Positions 43,701 to 52,555 of a stretch of DNA of 64,000 bases are shown here, in pieces. Below the pieces are notes generated by a model, which saw only the letters and a list, made by a program, of their open reading frames with translations, did not search any database and was not told the DNA's origin. This stretch comes from Paracoccus tibetensis. Its GTDB lineage: Bacteria > Pseudomonadota > Alphaproteobacteria > Rhodobacterales > Rhodobacteraceae. A program made the translations under genes and the position numbers. The stretch's first letter is position 1. Each line of letters starts with the position of its first letter. Where the stretch lies: contig NZ_FMVT01000014.1 in NCBI RefSeq assembly GCF_900102505.1, positions 1 through 64,000 of the forward strand, given 5' to 3'.

Positions 43701-44474
43701 TTACGCTTTTTCGCCTTCGAGCTGCTTCAGCAGATCATCGGCCGCACGATCAAAGGCATTGAGTGCTACCTTGCGCAGCACTGAGCCAGGTCGAGCGGCT
43801 AGGTTGAGCGGATCTTGTGCCTTGATCCACGCCTTTGCCCTGTCCTCTGGGATGCCGATTGCATGACGGAACACAGGTCCGGCACGCCGCCTATCCTCCG
43901 CAACCGTGAAATCCTCGGGAGTTAGCTTCAGCCCCTTTGCTACCTTCATAAGTATGGCCTGCGGCTTCACCCCAAGCGTCTTTGCCGCTGCTTCAGCACG
44001 CGGAAGCATTGCTTCTGAGAACTGAAATGTCAGCTTCGTCACCACGGTCTGAGCCTCTGATGCAGCTTCTTCTGCGGCTGCCTTGCTTTTCTTTGCGGGC
44101 TTCTCGGCCGGCTCCGGTTCCTCGACCGGCGCTGGCGTGTCCTCTGGTTCCGGTTCTGGCTCCTGCACTGGCTCCGGCTTTTGGTCAGGCTCTGTCACCA
44201 ACTCCTGCACTGGCACCGTCGCCTGAGCAGGTAAGGTCACACCCGTGGCATCATGTTTGGAGGGTCCGGACGGGTTTGCCGTCCCGGCATCCACTTGCTC
44301 AGTGACGGGCTGTGCGGGTCCTTCTTCAGCTTTGGGCGACGCCGCCGGTGCCTTGTCTGACTTCCCATAGCCCACCATCGGGTCGGGCAATTTGACCGTC
44401 TGCGCGCGTTTTAAGCGTTCGGCCTTCTTGAGCCGCTCGGCGTTCCTGTCTTTGAAGTTGCCAAGTTCAGCCAT
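43701..44474 (-). CDS. ParA partner with Pro/Glu linker and C-terminal DNA-binding-like domain (VirC2-like candidate)
   Basis: The 257-residue protein has a basic N-terminus (AELGNFKDRNAERLKKAERLKRAQTV). A disordered linker of about 95 residues follows, with repeated PE/EP dipeptides. The C-terminal domain of about 110 residues starts VVTKLTFQFSEAMLPRAEAAAKTLGVK, compatible with a ribbon-helix-helix type strand and helix. ATG 44474 overlaps the ParA-like stop (TGATG). VirC2 of Agrobacterium, also encoded after a ParA-like VirC1, has a ribbon-helix-helix DNA-binding domain. It is the natural candidate to bind the octamer array upstream of the pair. This is inference from gene order and fold hints. 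Confidence 0.6.
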   Translation of the reverse strand: MAELGNFKDRNAERLKKAERLKRAQTVKLPDPMVGYGKSDKAPAASPKAEEGPAQPVTEQVDAGTANPSGPSKHDATGVTLPAQATVPVQELVTEPDQKPEPVQEPEPEPEDTPAPVEEPEPAEKPAKKSKAAAEEAASEAQTVVTKLTFQFSEAMLPRAEAAAKTLGVKPQAILMKVAKGLKLTPEDFTVAEDRRRAGPVFRHAIGIPEDRAKAWIKAQDPLNLAARPGSVLRKVALNAFDRAADDLLKQLEGEKA

Positions 44475-45187
44475 CACTTCATCCCTTCGATAGCGGCGAG
44501 GATGGTGTTCGCCTCGTTTATGTCTGTGTCCAGATGTTTGCGCGCCAGCCCCTGCCCTGCCCCGGTCAATTCCTGCTTCTCCATAGCTAAAATGCGACCA
44601 CGGCCGAGTGTTTCAAAGTTGCTTCTGTGCGGCATGAAGAAAGGCAGGATCATCGGATGGTTGGTAATCTCCTCCAATGCTTCTGCTTGTTCGACCGTGA
44701 GGCGCTGAGACGGCTTGTAGTTGTTGAGCAGAAGGCCGCAGGGGGCGACTTCTTCCCCGTCAGCTTCGAACGTGTCCCGCAGTGCTTCATAAGTCGCAAC
44801 TGTCGCAAGCTGGCTGCGATATTCGTGGATGACGGGCTTAACAGGAATGATGATCCGGTCAGACATAGACATTACGTCGCGAGGAAAATCGCTGTGCCGT
44901 CCTTCCGTATCAACAAGAACAAAGGCTACGTTGGTTTCCTCTGCCTGAACAAGAAGATCATAAAGCTCTTCGCCATTCGATGCCTTGGCGCTGAACAGAC
45001 GTTCCGATAGTGCCGGATAGGCCTCTAGTGCCGCTGTGACGAAGCCTTCGGTCGATCCTTGCTTGTCCGTCTCGACAAGCAGAACCTTTGGTTCATCCGC
45101 GCGAGCCAAGATCGCTTGTGCAAGAATCCAGCAGATCGTGCTTTTCCCGCCGCCGCCTTTTTGACCCACCAGAGAAATCGTCAGCAT
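44474..45187 (-). CDS. ParA/VirC1-like ATPase
   Basis: The 237-residue ATPase begins MLTISLVGQKGGGGKSTICW, a deviant Walker A (KGGGGKS) with the signature lysine. It has VLLVETDKQGST, Walker B-like VLVDTEGRHSD and PFFMPHRSNFE near the end. It lacks the helix-turn-helix extension of large ParA proteins, so it belongs with the short ParA/VirC1 group. Its start lies 64 bases from the octamer array, and its partner is encoded immediately after. Roles could be plasmid partition or recruitment of the relaxosome to the cell pole, as for VirC1. Confidence 0.85.
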   Translation of the reverse strand: MLTISLVGQKGGGGKSTICWILAQAILARADEPKVLLVETDKQGSTEGFVTAALEAYPALSERLFSAKASNGEELYDLLVQAEETNVAFVLVDTEGRHSDFPRDVMSMSDRIIIPVKPVIHEYRSQLATVATYEALRDTFEADGEEVAPCGLLLNNYKPSQRLTVEQAEALEEITNHPMILPFFMPHRSNFETLGRGRILAMEKQELTGAGQGLARKHLDTDINEANTILAAIEGMK

Positions 45188-45251
45188 GGTTTCGCCTGTA
45201 TGTGCATATGTGTCTGCCTCGCATGTGCGTTGCTGTGGATCCGTCAGTCAA

Positions 45252-45659
45252 GGACATGATGACATATGCCCCTCTTGCCCTAGTGACGCGTTGCCGTAAA
45301 GGCGCGATGACGCTTTGCCATGATGACCTTGTGACGCTATGCTTATGCCCCGCTTTGCCCTCTGGACATAATGCCCCGTTTACGTTTTGCCATCAAGACT
45401 AATGGACGTATTGCCACCTTGCCGGGCTGACTTTTAGCCTTTCGGACGTGCTGACCTAATGACCTGTAGCCTTTGGGACGCAATGACCTACTTACAGTAA
45501 GCCGTCACTCCATATTGACATAGTGACGTAGTGACCTTTCGCCTTGATGCCCTTTTGACGTGATAGCTTGCGGACGCTGTGCCCTCGGGGCCTGTGGGCG
45601 AGTTGACATTTAGCCATGTGGACGCATTTCCTTATGGACATATGGTCCTGCTGCCGCGA
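45252..45659. repeat. Array of 51 degenerate octamers in perfect 8-bp phase
   Basis: Read in steps of eight from 45252, the first four bases are xG(A/C)C in most units. C holds position 4 in 50 of 51, G holds position 2 in 44 of 51, A or C holds position 3 in 46 of 51, and position 6 is mostly a pyrimidine. TGAC and TGCC are the commonest beginnings. No insertion or deletion breaks phase over 408 bases, while positions 5, 7 and 8 vary freely. Phase is lost on both sides (TCAGTCAA before, CGGATGGG after). It lies between a VirC1-like gene and the mobilization genes. A non-coding binding array, either centromere or overdrive-like, is the best reading. Confidence 0.92.
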
Positions 45660-45667
45660 CGGATGGG

Positions 45668-45778
45668 GGGCTAAAGCTGCCCGAGGCTCAAATCCGCAGG
45701 GAGCCGCCCAGGGGCCCGTAGCGTGGCTTTAGCCCTTGGCCGGGTGGGGGAGTAGCGCCGCTCCCCCCAAACCCACCC
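45668..45778. other. Inverted-repeat cluster, candidate oriT zone
   Basis: GGGCTAAAGC (45668-45677) pairs with 45726-45735. GGGGGAG (45746-45752) pairs with CTCCCCC (45761-45767), inside GGGTGGG/CCCACCC. The region lies just after the octamer array and upstream of the MobC-like and relaxase genes, the usual place of oriT. I cannot name a nic site. Confidence 0.45.
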
Positions 45779-46047
45779 ATACGGCGCTCTGCGGGGCCCT
45801 GGCGTCGTGTGCGCTATGACTTTCACTGGCTGCGCTCTGGGGTTGCCGTCGGTAGGATCGATTAGAGGGGCCAAATCGACCAGCGGCTCACGCCCACGGG
45901 CGTTCGGGGCTGATGGAGCTTCGCACCCTCAGCCTTCGCTATGCTCACCGCAGCGGACTCCCAAGTAAGAGCTTTTTCGCACGCCAGCTTGCTTGTCAGC
46001 GGCGCTCAAAAACTCTACCTTGGGTGGACTGTAGCAGGAAATGTAAT

Positions 46048-46632
46048 TTGGCAGCGTTACACTCCCGAAAGCCTACTGGGCGGCGGCTTTCGACAAGTGA
46101 AAGCAGCGCGATTTTCGCCGCCTACCAGCGTGGCGAGAGCGTTACATCGCTTGCCAAGCGATACGGGGTTTCGCGGCCGACCGTGTATCGAGCCCTCGAG
46201 AAGAATGGCCGGCCGGGCCAACCTTCAGAGGACTCGGCCCGCGTCACGATCCGTCTCACGCCAGAAGAGCGGACCGCTTTGGACGTGCTGTCCGGGCGGA
46301 TGGGCCTGTCGCGCGCGGCTCTTGGTCGCCGCGTCCTGCGCCTTGCTGCAGGATTTTTGGAGCCTGACCCGGAGCTGGTCGAGGCCATGACGGACCTTTC
46401 GCGGCAGATCAAAGCCGTGGGCGGGAACCTCAACCAGATCGCAGCACACCTAAATCGCGAGGCCCGGCTGCAAGGTCGCGCCTCTCCTAACAGGGATCAG
46501 CAAGCGCAAATCGAAGCATCGGAGCGCGCTTTGAAAGCCTTGGCAAAGGAAGTTGACCGGCTCTTTGTTCATGCCGCGAAGCGCCGTAAGGCGCGCGTTG
46601 AGACGATTTTGCGCCGTGGTGGTGACGCATGA
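46048..46632 (+). CDS. mobC: MobC-like relaxosome accessory protein with resolvase-type HTH
   Basis: About 194 residues from TTG 46048, which has AGGAA upstream; a longer frame from ATG 45913 is possible. The N-terminal part contains a Hin-type helix-turn-helix (ESVTSLAKRYGVSRPTVYRAL). The middle has a ribbon-helix-helix-like region (ARVTIRLTPEERTALDVLSGRMGLSRAA), and the C-terminal part is MobC (AVGGNLNQIAAHLNRE). Two DNA-binding segments suit oriT recognition and strand opening. Its stop overlaps the relaxase start (ATGA). Confidence 0.8.
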   Translation: MAALHSRKPTGRRLSTSESSAIFAAYQRGESVTSLAKRYGVSRPTVYRALEKNGRPGQPSEDSARVTIRLTPEERTALDVLSGRMGLSRAALGRRVLRLAAGFLEPDPELVEAMTDLSRQIKAVGGNLNQIAAHLNREARLQGRASPNRDQQAQIEASERALKALAKEVDRLFVHAAKRRKARVETILRRGGDA

Positions 46633-48839
46633 GCCAGGCTGCGTTCGTCATTGGTCGCTTTGACTGGGCCAAGAACCGGGGAGGCGGGGGAGGGCGCGAC
46701 ACATTTAGCGTCCGGTCAAGTCGCGCGGGCCGGGCAATGGGGAATGTCCGTGGGCTTCCCCAAGTCATGTTCAAAGTGGTCCCGAATGGCGGGTGCAAGG
46801 GGGCAATGGGCCTGTCCGCGCAGCTTAACTATGTGCTTGGTAAGGCCGAGCACATCATCGACCCCAATAAGGAATATGACCGGCTGGATCACCTGCCGGA
46901 GCATTTCACTGATGCGATTGCCGACGAGTGGGCCGAAGGGTGGGATCGAAGAGTTAAAGCCGGCCATTCGATGCACATGGTCGCAAGCTTCCCGCGCGGC
47001 ACCGATCCCGAGAAGGTGGCCGAGATCATGCGCGCCACCTGCTACGACACATTCGATCAGGGCCGCAGTCGGTTCAACTACATCGCCGCGCTTCACACAG
47101 ACAACGGCCTCCCGCACGTCCATATCGTCGTGGACCGCAAAAACGCTGAAGGTGAATGGTTCTATTTCGCGCGGGACGGGGAATTTACCTATGACCGGGT
47201 GAAGGACACCATTGTTGCCCACGCTGCCGCTCACGGTATCGAAATGGTCAACAGCAGCAAGCTGTCGCGGGGCCTCACCGGCGAGAATGAGCAGGGCAAG
47301 AACCGCGCGCCTGCCGTCCGCGGCCTAGCCGGAACTCTTCTGGACCACGGAGAGGCCCCTTATCAGAACGATCCCAAAGAGCGGCCCAGCTACTTCGTGA
47401 CTGTGGATTCTCCCCAAGGCGTCAAAACGCTTTGGGGCAAGGAACTTGGTTCGGTCGTGGCTGCAAGCGAAGCCGAAAAGGGTGATGCCATCCGCATCAC
47501 CCACGAAGGCAAGCATCCCGTCCAGGTCAAAACGCGCGACGGGCGCACCATCGAGACACACCGAAATAAATGGGCTGTCGAACTGCCCGAACGCGGCATT
47601 GCAACTGGCAGCCACGAAGAACCCGCGCCCAACCTCCACGAGCAGCGCAGCATGGAGTGGAAGCGCGAACAAGTCTTGGCCCATGCAGCCGAGTATCGCT
47701 CGCTTTCCGCCACCTTTGCGGACGGCTTTACGGCACTGTCGCGCGGTTTTGCCGCCGCCGCCGATCTGCTGGAACGCGGGCTGTCATTGACCCCGGAAAT
47801 TATTGAGAGAGCAAGGAGGAATACCATGCCGGAAGCACGCCATTTGAATGAGGGTGACATTTCAGAGCGCAACATGACGATTGAGGATGGCGCCAGGACC
47901 AACTTCGGAATGCCGCATCAGGACGAACTGACGGCAGACACAGCCAAAGCCCTTACGGTTATCGAAGAAGCTCGCGACAAGCTGGCTGAGGTGCGTGACA
48001 CCATCCCACAGCTTGCCCCGGCCGACCGGCCAGAGGTCGAGGCGCAGTATTTCGCAGCCGTTCGCGATGTGGAGCGTCTTTCGACTGGCCTTGACCGTGC
48101 CGAATATTCCGATCCGGCGCAGGGGACGATTTACGCGGACGGCCACCGCGAAGCGATTGCCGCGATGGATCGTAGCCAGCTTTCCGAGGTGCTTGAAGGA
48201 ACGGGCATCGATGCGGCTGAGGTCGCGGCCCGCGCCAACATCGAGGCACGCTCTGCCGCCCTTGAGGCGCATTGGGTTGCCGTCGACGCGCAGAACCTAG
48301 CTGCAGCACGCGGATATGACATGGCAACGGAAGAGGGCTCGCGGCAGGCTTACGAGGATCTTGCTGCAACCTACCGGGCCATTTCGGAGCGCAGCGTTTT
48401 GACCGAGCGCGCCGTGCCCGATCTACCTGACGACCGCGATTTGGTTTCGAGCGTCGAGGATCGCCAAGCGTTGATTGCGGAAGCGCGCGAACTTGCGGGT
48501 CGGGATCATTTGTCTCCCGAGCAGCAAGAGCGTCTGACTGAGATTGTGGAGCAAGTTGCGGGCAAGGATGCCGTGCATGAGCTTCGCGCGGGCAACAGCG
48601 ACACTTTGTCAGAGATCGTGCCGGACAAGGCCGAACGTCTGGTCATGGCCGAGAAGTATCTTGAGGCCGAGCAGAGCAGAGGCGTGGACCGTTCGGATGC
48701 TATCACTGCCGTCAGGGCGGATCGCGATCTCATGGAGATCAACCGTAAGGCCGAGCATCAAGAAACCATCGAGCGGGAGACCGCACGCGAAGCGGAAGTG
48801 CGGCGCGAGCGTGGCCGCGATGACGGACACGAACTTTAA
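46629..48839 (+). CDS. MOBP-type relaxase
   Basis: The 736-residue protein has an N-terminal relaxase domain with the metal-binding three-histidine motif in LHTDNGLPHVHIVVDRK. Candidate tyrosines are in LNYVLGKAEHI and nearby (motif I). MHMVASFPRGTDPEKV precedes it. After residue about 250 the sequence becomes helical and charged, with no helicase motifs, so it is a VirD2/TraI(RP4)-type nicking enzyme rather than a TraI(F) helicase. It would cut at oriT and pilot the strand. It overlaps the MobC stop by four bases. Confidence 0.9.
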   Translation: MSQAAFVIGRFDWAKNRGGGGGRDTFSVRSSRAGRAMGNVRGLPQVMFKVVPNGGCKGAMGLSAQLNYVLGKAEHIIDPNKEYDRLDHLPEHFTDAIADEWAEGWDRRVKAGHSMHMVASFPRGTDPEKVAEIMRATCYDTFDQGRSRFNYIAALHTDNGLPHVHIVVDRKNAEGEWFYFARDGEFTYDRVKDTIVAHAAAHGIEMVNSSKLSRGLTGENEQGKNRAPAVRGLAGTLLDHGEAPYQNDPKERPSYFVTVDSPQGVKTLWGKELGSVVAASEAEKGDAIRITHEGKHPVQVKTRDGRTIETHRNKWAVELPERGIATGSHEEPAPNLHEQRSMEWKREQVLAHAAEYRSLSATFADGFTALSRGFAAAADLLERGLSLTPEIIERARRNTMPEARHLNEGDISERNMTIEDGARTNFGMPHQDELTADTAKALTVIEEARDKLAEVRDTIPQLAPADRPEVEAQYFAAVRDVERLSTGLDRAEYSDPAQGTIYADGHREAIAAMDRSQLSEVLEGTGIDAAEVAARANIEARSAALEAHWVAVDAQNLAAARGYDMATEEGSRQAYEDLAATYRAISERSVLTERAVPDLPDDRDLVSSVEDRQALIAEARELAGRDHLSPEQQERLTEIVEQVAGKDAVHELRAGNSDTLSEIVPDKAERLVMAEKYLEAEQSRGVDRSDAITAVRADRDLMEINRKAEHQETIERETAREAEVRRERGRDDGHEL

Positions 48840-48849
48840 GGGGCAGGGG

Positions 48850-51069
48850 ATGGCAACCGAGAAACTGACAATACGGATGCGGTTGGCTGGCGGCGTTTCG
48901 CTGATTTCTGCCACCGCCGCCGCTATTGGATATGTCGTGGCAACAGGTGTGGTTCAATTCTGGTTCGGCCACGCAGAGCCCGACTTCCTTTGGCTGGTTC
49001 GCAACTATGCTGCGCTTCAGGAGCAGCAGCCGCAGCGGTGGGTTATCGTCAACACCATCATCGCCGGGTTCTTCTGTGCGGGATTGCTTGCCTCTAGCCG
49101 TATTGTCCAGGAGCAGTTGACGCGCTTCGGCACGACCCACTGGATGACGGCTCGCGAGATGAAGCGGAAAAACTTCTTCGGCGACGCCCGGACAGGATTT
49201 GTCCTCGCCAAGACGACAGGGCCGAAGAAGAAGGGCAAATACATCGTGTCGGGCAAGTTTCCGCATTGCCTTCTGGTGGCGCCAACAGGACGAGGCAAGG
49301 GCGTCGGCTTCGTCATCCCAAACCTGCTTTCCTACAAGGGGAGCGCCGTGGTCCTCGATGTCAAAGGAGAAAACTACGAGGCCACGGCGCGCTTCCGTGA
49401 GAAAATGGGGCAGACCGTCTATCGGTTCAGCCCGCGTGATTTCGATGAGCCGTCTTTCCGCTACAACCCATTGGCGCGGATCACGACCTACTCTAATCCT
49501 GCGAAGCGCATGGCCGAGCTGGAAAAGGTCGCGACCCTGTTCCTGCAGGCCGACGACAGTTCCGCCGCAAGCTTCCTGCCCAACAGCCGATCAATCTTCG
49601 TGGCCTGCGGTATCCTTGCCTATGAACAGGGCGACTTGACCTTGGGCCGGATTCACAAGCTGGCTTTCGGTGGTGGAGACTACAACGCCAAGTTCAAAGC
49701 CTATGCGCAGACCGTCAAAGATCGAAGCGCCAAGATCATCTTTGAGCAGCTTGCGGGAACGACCGAAAAGACGCTTTCAGCTTATATCTCAGTGTTGTCA
49801 TCGGCGGGCATGTCAGCTTGGGCAAACCCTCATACCTGCGCGGTCACGGATGCCAGCGACTTTGATTTCTCTACGTTCCGCAAGAAGCCGCAGACCGTCT
49901 ATCTCACCACCCCGTTCAATGACATTCCGACTATCGCACCGCTGATCCGGCTGTTCTTCGCGGACCTCATTGCAGCCTTGCAGGATCACGAGCCACGCAA
50001 GGACGAGCCCTTTCCAGTTCTGATCCTGATGGACGAGTTTCAGCGCATTGGGCGAATGCCCATCGTAGCCGAGAGCATTTCGCTTCTGCGCAGCTATGGT
50101 GGCAACCTTGCTTTGATCACGCAGACCATCCCCGACCTCGATGTGGTCTATGGAGAGCAAGTGCGAAAAACCTTGCAGGGCGGGGCAGGGATCAAGCTCT
50201 ACCTGACCCCGAGTGAGCCGGACACCATTGCCGAGCTATCCGAAGCCGTAGGGATGACGACTAAGCGCGTCGTGAGCAAATCGAAGAACATCAAGGATGG
50301 TCTCTTCTCAAATAACATTTCCGAACGGACCGAAGAACACCCGCTGCTGACACGCGACCAGGCACGCCGCCTTCCCGATGATGACGTTATCATCGTAGTG
50401 GACGCCGATATGCCCATCCGTGCGAAGCGGCTAATGTATTACGACGACACAGCTTATCAGGAACTCTACGAGAGCCAGAATTTCGATGCACCGCTACCAA
50501 TCCCGCCGCACGCGATCACGGAAGCCGACTACAAGTATATAGAGACAGCCGAAGATCTGGCTGCACAACGGGACGAAGCGGAAAAGGCAAAGGCTGATGC
50601 TCAGGCTCGCGCGGCCGAGAAGCGGGACGTGGCAGACGGCGAGGGAGGGCAGGGGGCTCTTTCTGAGAAGGACGCGCCTGCGGCCGAGCATGCGGACCAT
50701 GAAGAGGCTTCTGCCCCGCAAGACCCACCATCTGCCGAGGCTGAGCCAGCCGCACCGTTGGCTGCTGCGTCTGATCTTCAGAAGAAGGCTGCCAGCGCGA
50801 TTGAGGATGCGAACGGACAACAGACTTTCGACCTGCCAAACACTGGCGCTATCAAGGGCAATCCGCCTGCGCCCCTGGCTCCGCCTTCCGATCTTCAGAA
50901 GAAAGCGGCACGCTTGCGCCGCCGGGGCAAGGAGCGTCAAGGCGCCTTGCCGTTGCCCGAGGTCAGCGGATCACCAGTGCAGGTCTCCGTCGAGGACGCG
51001 GCAGCGGCACGCTTGTCGATAGACGGCATGGCTTTGAAAATTGCAGAGGCCAAGGCTCGCGCTGTCTAA
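48850..51069 (+). CDS. virD4: VirD4/TraG-type coupling protein
   Basis: The 739-residue protein starts MATEKLTIRMRL after AAGGGGCAGGGG; ATG 48820 is an alternative. It has two N-terminal membrane helices, Walker A in VAPTGRGKGVGFVIPNLL, Walker B in LILMDEFQRIG, and the LITQTIPDLDVVYG motif. The last roughly 180 residues are an acidic, disordered tail with two copies of an APLA-SDLQKKAA motif, the second followed by RLRRRGKERQGALPLP. It couples the relaxosome to the T4SS. Its start lies just past the relaxase stop. Confidence 0.95.
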   Translation: MATEKLTIRMRLAGGVSLISATAAAIGYVVATGVVQFWFGHAEPDFLWLVRNYAALQEQQPQRWVIVNTIIAGFFCAGLLASSRIVQEQLTRFGTTHWMTAREMKRKNFFGDARTGFVLAKTTGPKKKGKYIVSGKFPHCLLVAPTGRGKGVGFVIPNLLSYKGSAVVLDVKGENYEATARFREKMGQTVYRFSPRDFDEPSFRYNPLARITTYSNPAKRMAELEKVATLFLQADDSSAASFLPNSRSIFVACGILAYEQGDLTLGRIHKLAFGGGDYNAKFKAYAQTVKDRSAKIIFEQLAGTTEKTLSAYISVLSSAGMSAWANPHTCAVTDASDFDFSTFRKKPQTVYLTTPFNDIPTIAPLIRLFFADLIAALQDHEPRKDEPFPVLILMDEFQRIGRMPIVAESISLLRSYGGNLALITQTIPDLDVVYGEQVRKTLQGGAGIKLYLTPSEPDTIAELSEAVGMTTKRVVSKSKNIKDGLFSNNISERTEEHPLLTRDQARRLPDDDVIIVVDADMPIRAKRLMYYDDTAYQELYESQNFDAPLPIPPHAITEADYKYIETAEDLAAQRDEAEKAKADAQARAAEKRDVADGEGGQGALSEKDAPAAEHADHEEASAPQDPPSAEAEPAAPLAAASDLQKKAASAIEDANGQQTFDLPNTGAIKGNPPAPLAPPSDLQKKAARLRRRGKERQGALPLPEVSGSPVQVSVEDAAAARLSIDGMALKIAEAKARAV

Positions 51070-51089
51070 GTTGCCTCGACTACCACCAA

Positions 51090-51115
51090 AAAGGCCGGCG
51101 CTAGCGCCGGCCTTT
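51090..51115. terminator. Bidirectional terminator between mob and virB
   Basis: AAAGGCCGGCGC-TA-GCGCCGGCCTTT forms a 12-bp perfect stem between the converging virD4-like and virB6-like genes, with T-rich sequence after it on the plus strand. Confidence 0.88.
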
Positions 51116-51119
51116 CTCT

Positions 51120-52133
51120 TTAGTATTTCGCGCTTCGCGCGGCTATTCGTGTAGCTAAATCTCGGGAGCCAGCCGCCGCAAGATCCCCGTAGTTTTGCGC
51201 TCCGCTTGCTACCTTCTTGGCCCCGGCTGTGGCAGCGCGTGCTGCGGCGCTTGTGGCAAGTTTTCGTCCTGCAAGTGCTGCGGCGCCACCTACGCCTGCC
51301 GTCGCCAAGGCCGCTTGTGTCGGCGTCACGGCCATAATCATGCCGCTCAAAGAGCTGACGATCATGGGGATGCAGAGGGTGCAAACGGTCATGATAACCA
51401 TGCAGGCAATGAACGGGATAAAGTCTGAAATGCTTTCGGTCATCGTGGTGTTCAGCGTGTCCATGTAACCCATAACAATGCGGATCAGCCCCCCAAGCAT
51501 GACGGCAGTGACAAGCGGATACAGCATGTAGCTGACAGCGCCTTGCAGCCACCTGTTGAAATAGTCTTTCGTGACCTCGAACATGCTCAAGGCAATAAAA
51601 ATGGGTGCGATCCCAAGATAGATCGTGACCATCACCTTACCGAAGATCAGCAGGAGAGCGGCTAGGGCAGCGAGACTTCCCATGCTGATGAACACGACCA
51701 CGCTCATGATCGCCCCGGCCATCCAGCCCATAGGCTCCATGACTTGATTTGCCTTGTCAGCAAAGTCGGCAATGAAGGTGTCCATCGCAGCCGCCAAGTT
51801 GTTAGAGGGAACCTCTGAGCCTCCGAACTGGCCCAGTAGATTGGCTGAAATGCTGTTGATGCCGCTTTCGACGGCACTTGAGATCATGTTGAACTGGCCC
51901 CACACCAAGCCAATGCTGCCTATGGCAATCAGCTTTATGAAGGTGACGATGATCGCGCTTGCCGTCATGGGCCGGTATTGTAAGACCATGTTCACGCCGA
52001 GCATGACCACAGCAAGGGTCGCCATCACGGCAGTAAGGTTGCCCATACCATCCAGAACGGCCCCAAAGCTCGACTGCGCCACATCATCAAGCTGCCCCTG
52101 GGCCCGACCAACGAAGTCTTCAATCACGCCCAT
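51120..52133 (-). CDS. virB6: VirB6/TrbL-type inner-membrane channel protein
   Basis: The 337-residue product starts MGVIEDFVGRAQGQ, has about seven hydrophobic helices (residues 30-280), a central periplasmic loop (ISANLLGQFGGSEVPSNN), and an alanine-rich tail. This matches VirB6/TrbL, part of the channel at the inner membrane. It is the last gene of the long leftward virB operon. Its start overlaps the upstream stop (TGATG). Confidence 0.88.
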   Translation of the reverse strand: MGVIEDFVGRAQGQLDDVAQSSFGAVLDGMGNLTAVMATLAVVMLGVNMVLQYRPMTASAIIVTFIKLIAIGSIGLVWGQFNMISSAVESGINSISANLLGQFGGSEVPSNNLAAAMDTFIADFADKANQVMEPMGWMAGAIMSVVVFISMGSLAALAALLLIFGKVMVTIYLGIAPIFIALSMFEVTKDYFNRWLQGAVSYMLYPLVTAVMLGGLIRIVMGYMDTLNTTMTESISDFIPFIACMVIMTVCTLCIPMIVSSLSGMIMAVTPTQAALATAGVGGAAALAGRKLATSAAARAATAGAKKVASGAQNYGDLAAAGSRDLATRIAARSAKY

Positions 52134-52555
52134 CAGTATATCCCCTGCGCTTTGCAGAGCTGATTGACTTCTCGGGTAAGGCGGCTTCGCGCGGATCGCG
52201 AATAGTCTCTTACCCACTCGCTGCTTGCATTATCCGGTAGGGTGATGAAGCGCTCTTCCACATCTTCCAGAGCTGCATCCCAAGATGGAAAGCGGAGTTC
52301 GCAGGTGCATTCGCCGTTGGCGGCTTCAATGCTAGCTGCGACTTGATGGATGTAGGAGCTTTCCATAAAGCGCAAAGCACCTACGCCCTGCACCCGGCGA
52401 TCTTCGACCTCGGGAGGGCGCGGAGCTGTGCATCCTCCTGGTGTCTTGTAGGTTTCCACTTGGGACACATCGTCCTCATTCGAGAACGTCATGAAGCTAC
52501 CGGCCGAGGCTGCTAGGGCCGAAAACCCAAAAATGCCAGCAATCATCCACTTCAT
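52133..52555 (-). CDS. Small exported protein in virB operon
   Basis: The 140-residue product has a signal-like start (MKWMIAGIFGFSALAASAGS) and a mature part with three or four cysteines (GGCTAPRPPE, GECTCELRF, NQLCKAQ). It is coupled at both ends to VirB11 and VirB6. I do not recognise a named T4SS component; it may be a periplasmic or entry-exclusion protein. Confidence 0.65.
   Translation of the reverse strand: MKWMIAGIFGFSALAASAGSFMTFSNEDDVSQVETYKTPGGCTAPRPPEVEDRRVQGVGALRFMESSYIHQVAASIEAANGECTCELRFPSWDAALEDVEERFITLPDNASSEWVRDYSRSARSRLTREVNQLCKAQGIY

Noticed and set aside
45252..45659. CRISPR array or coding sequence explanation for the 8-bp periodic region
   Set aside because: There is no long conserved repeat or spacer layout, the unit is only 8 bp, and no frame stays open. 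Fixed positions drift independently, which fits protein-binding sites rather than CRISPR or codons.
44474..45659. Simple chromosomal-type ParABS locus
   Set aside because: No ParB with a helix-turn-helix and no 16-bp parS palindrome is visible. The ATPase is short and the repeated unit is an octamer.
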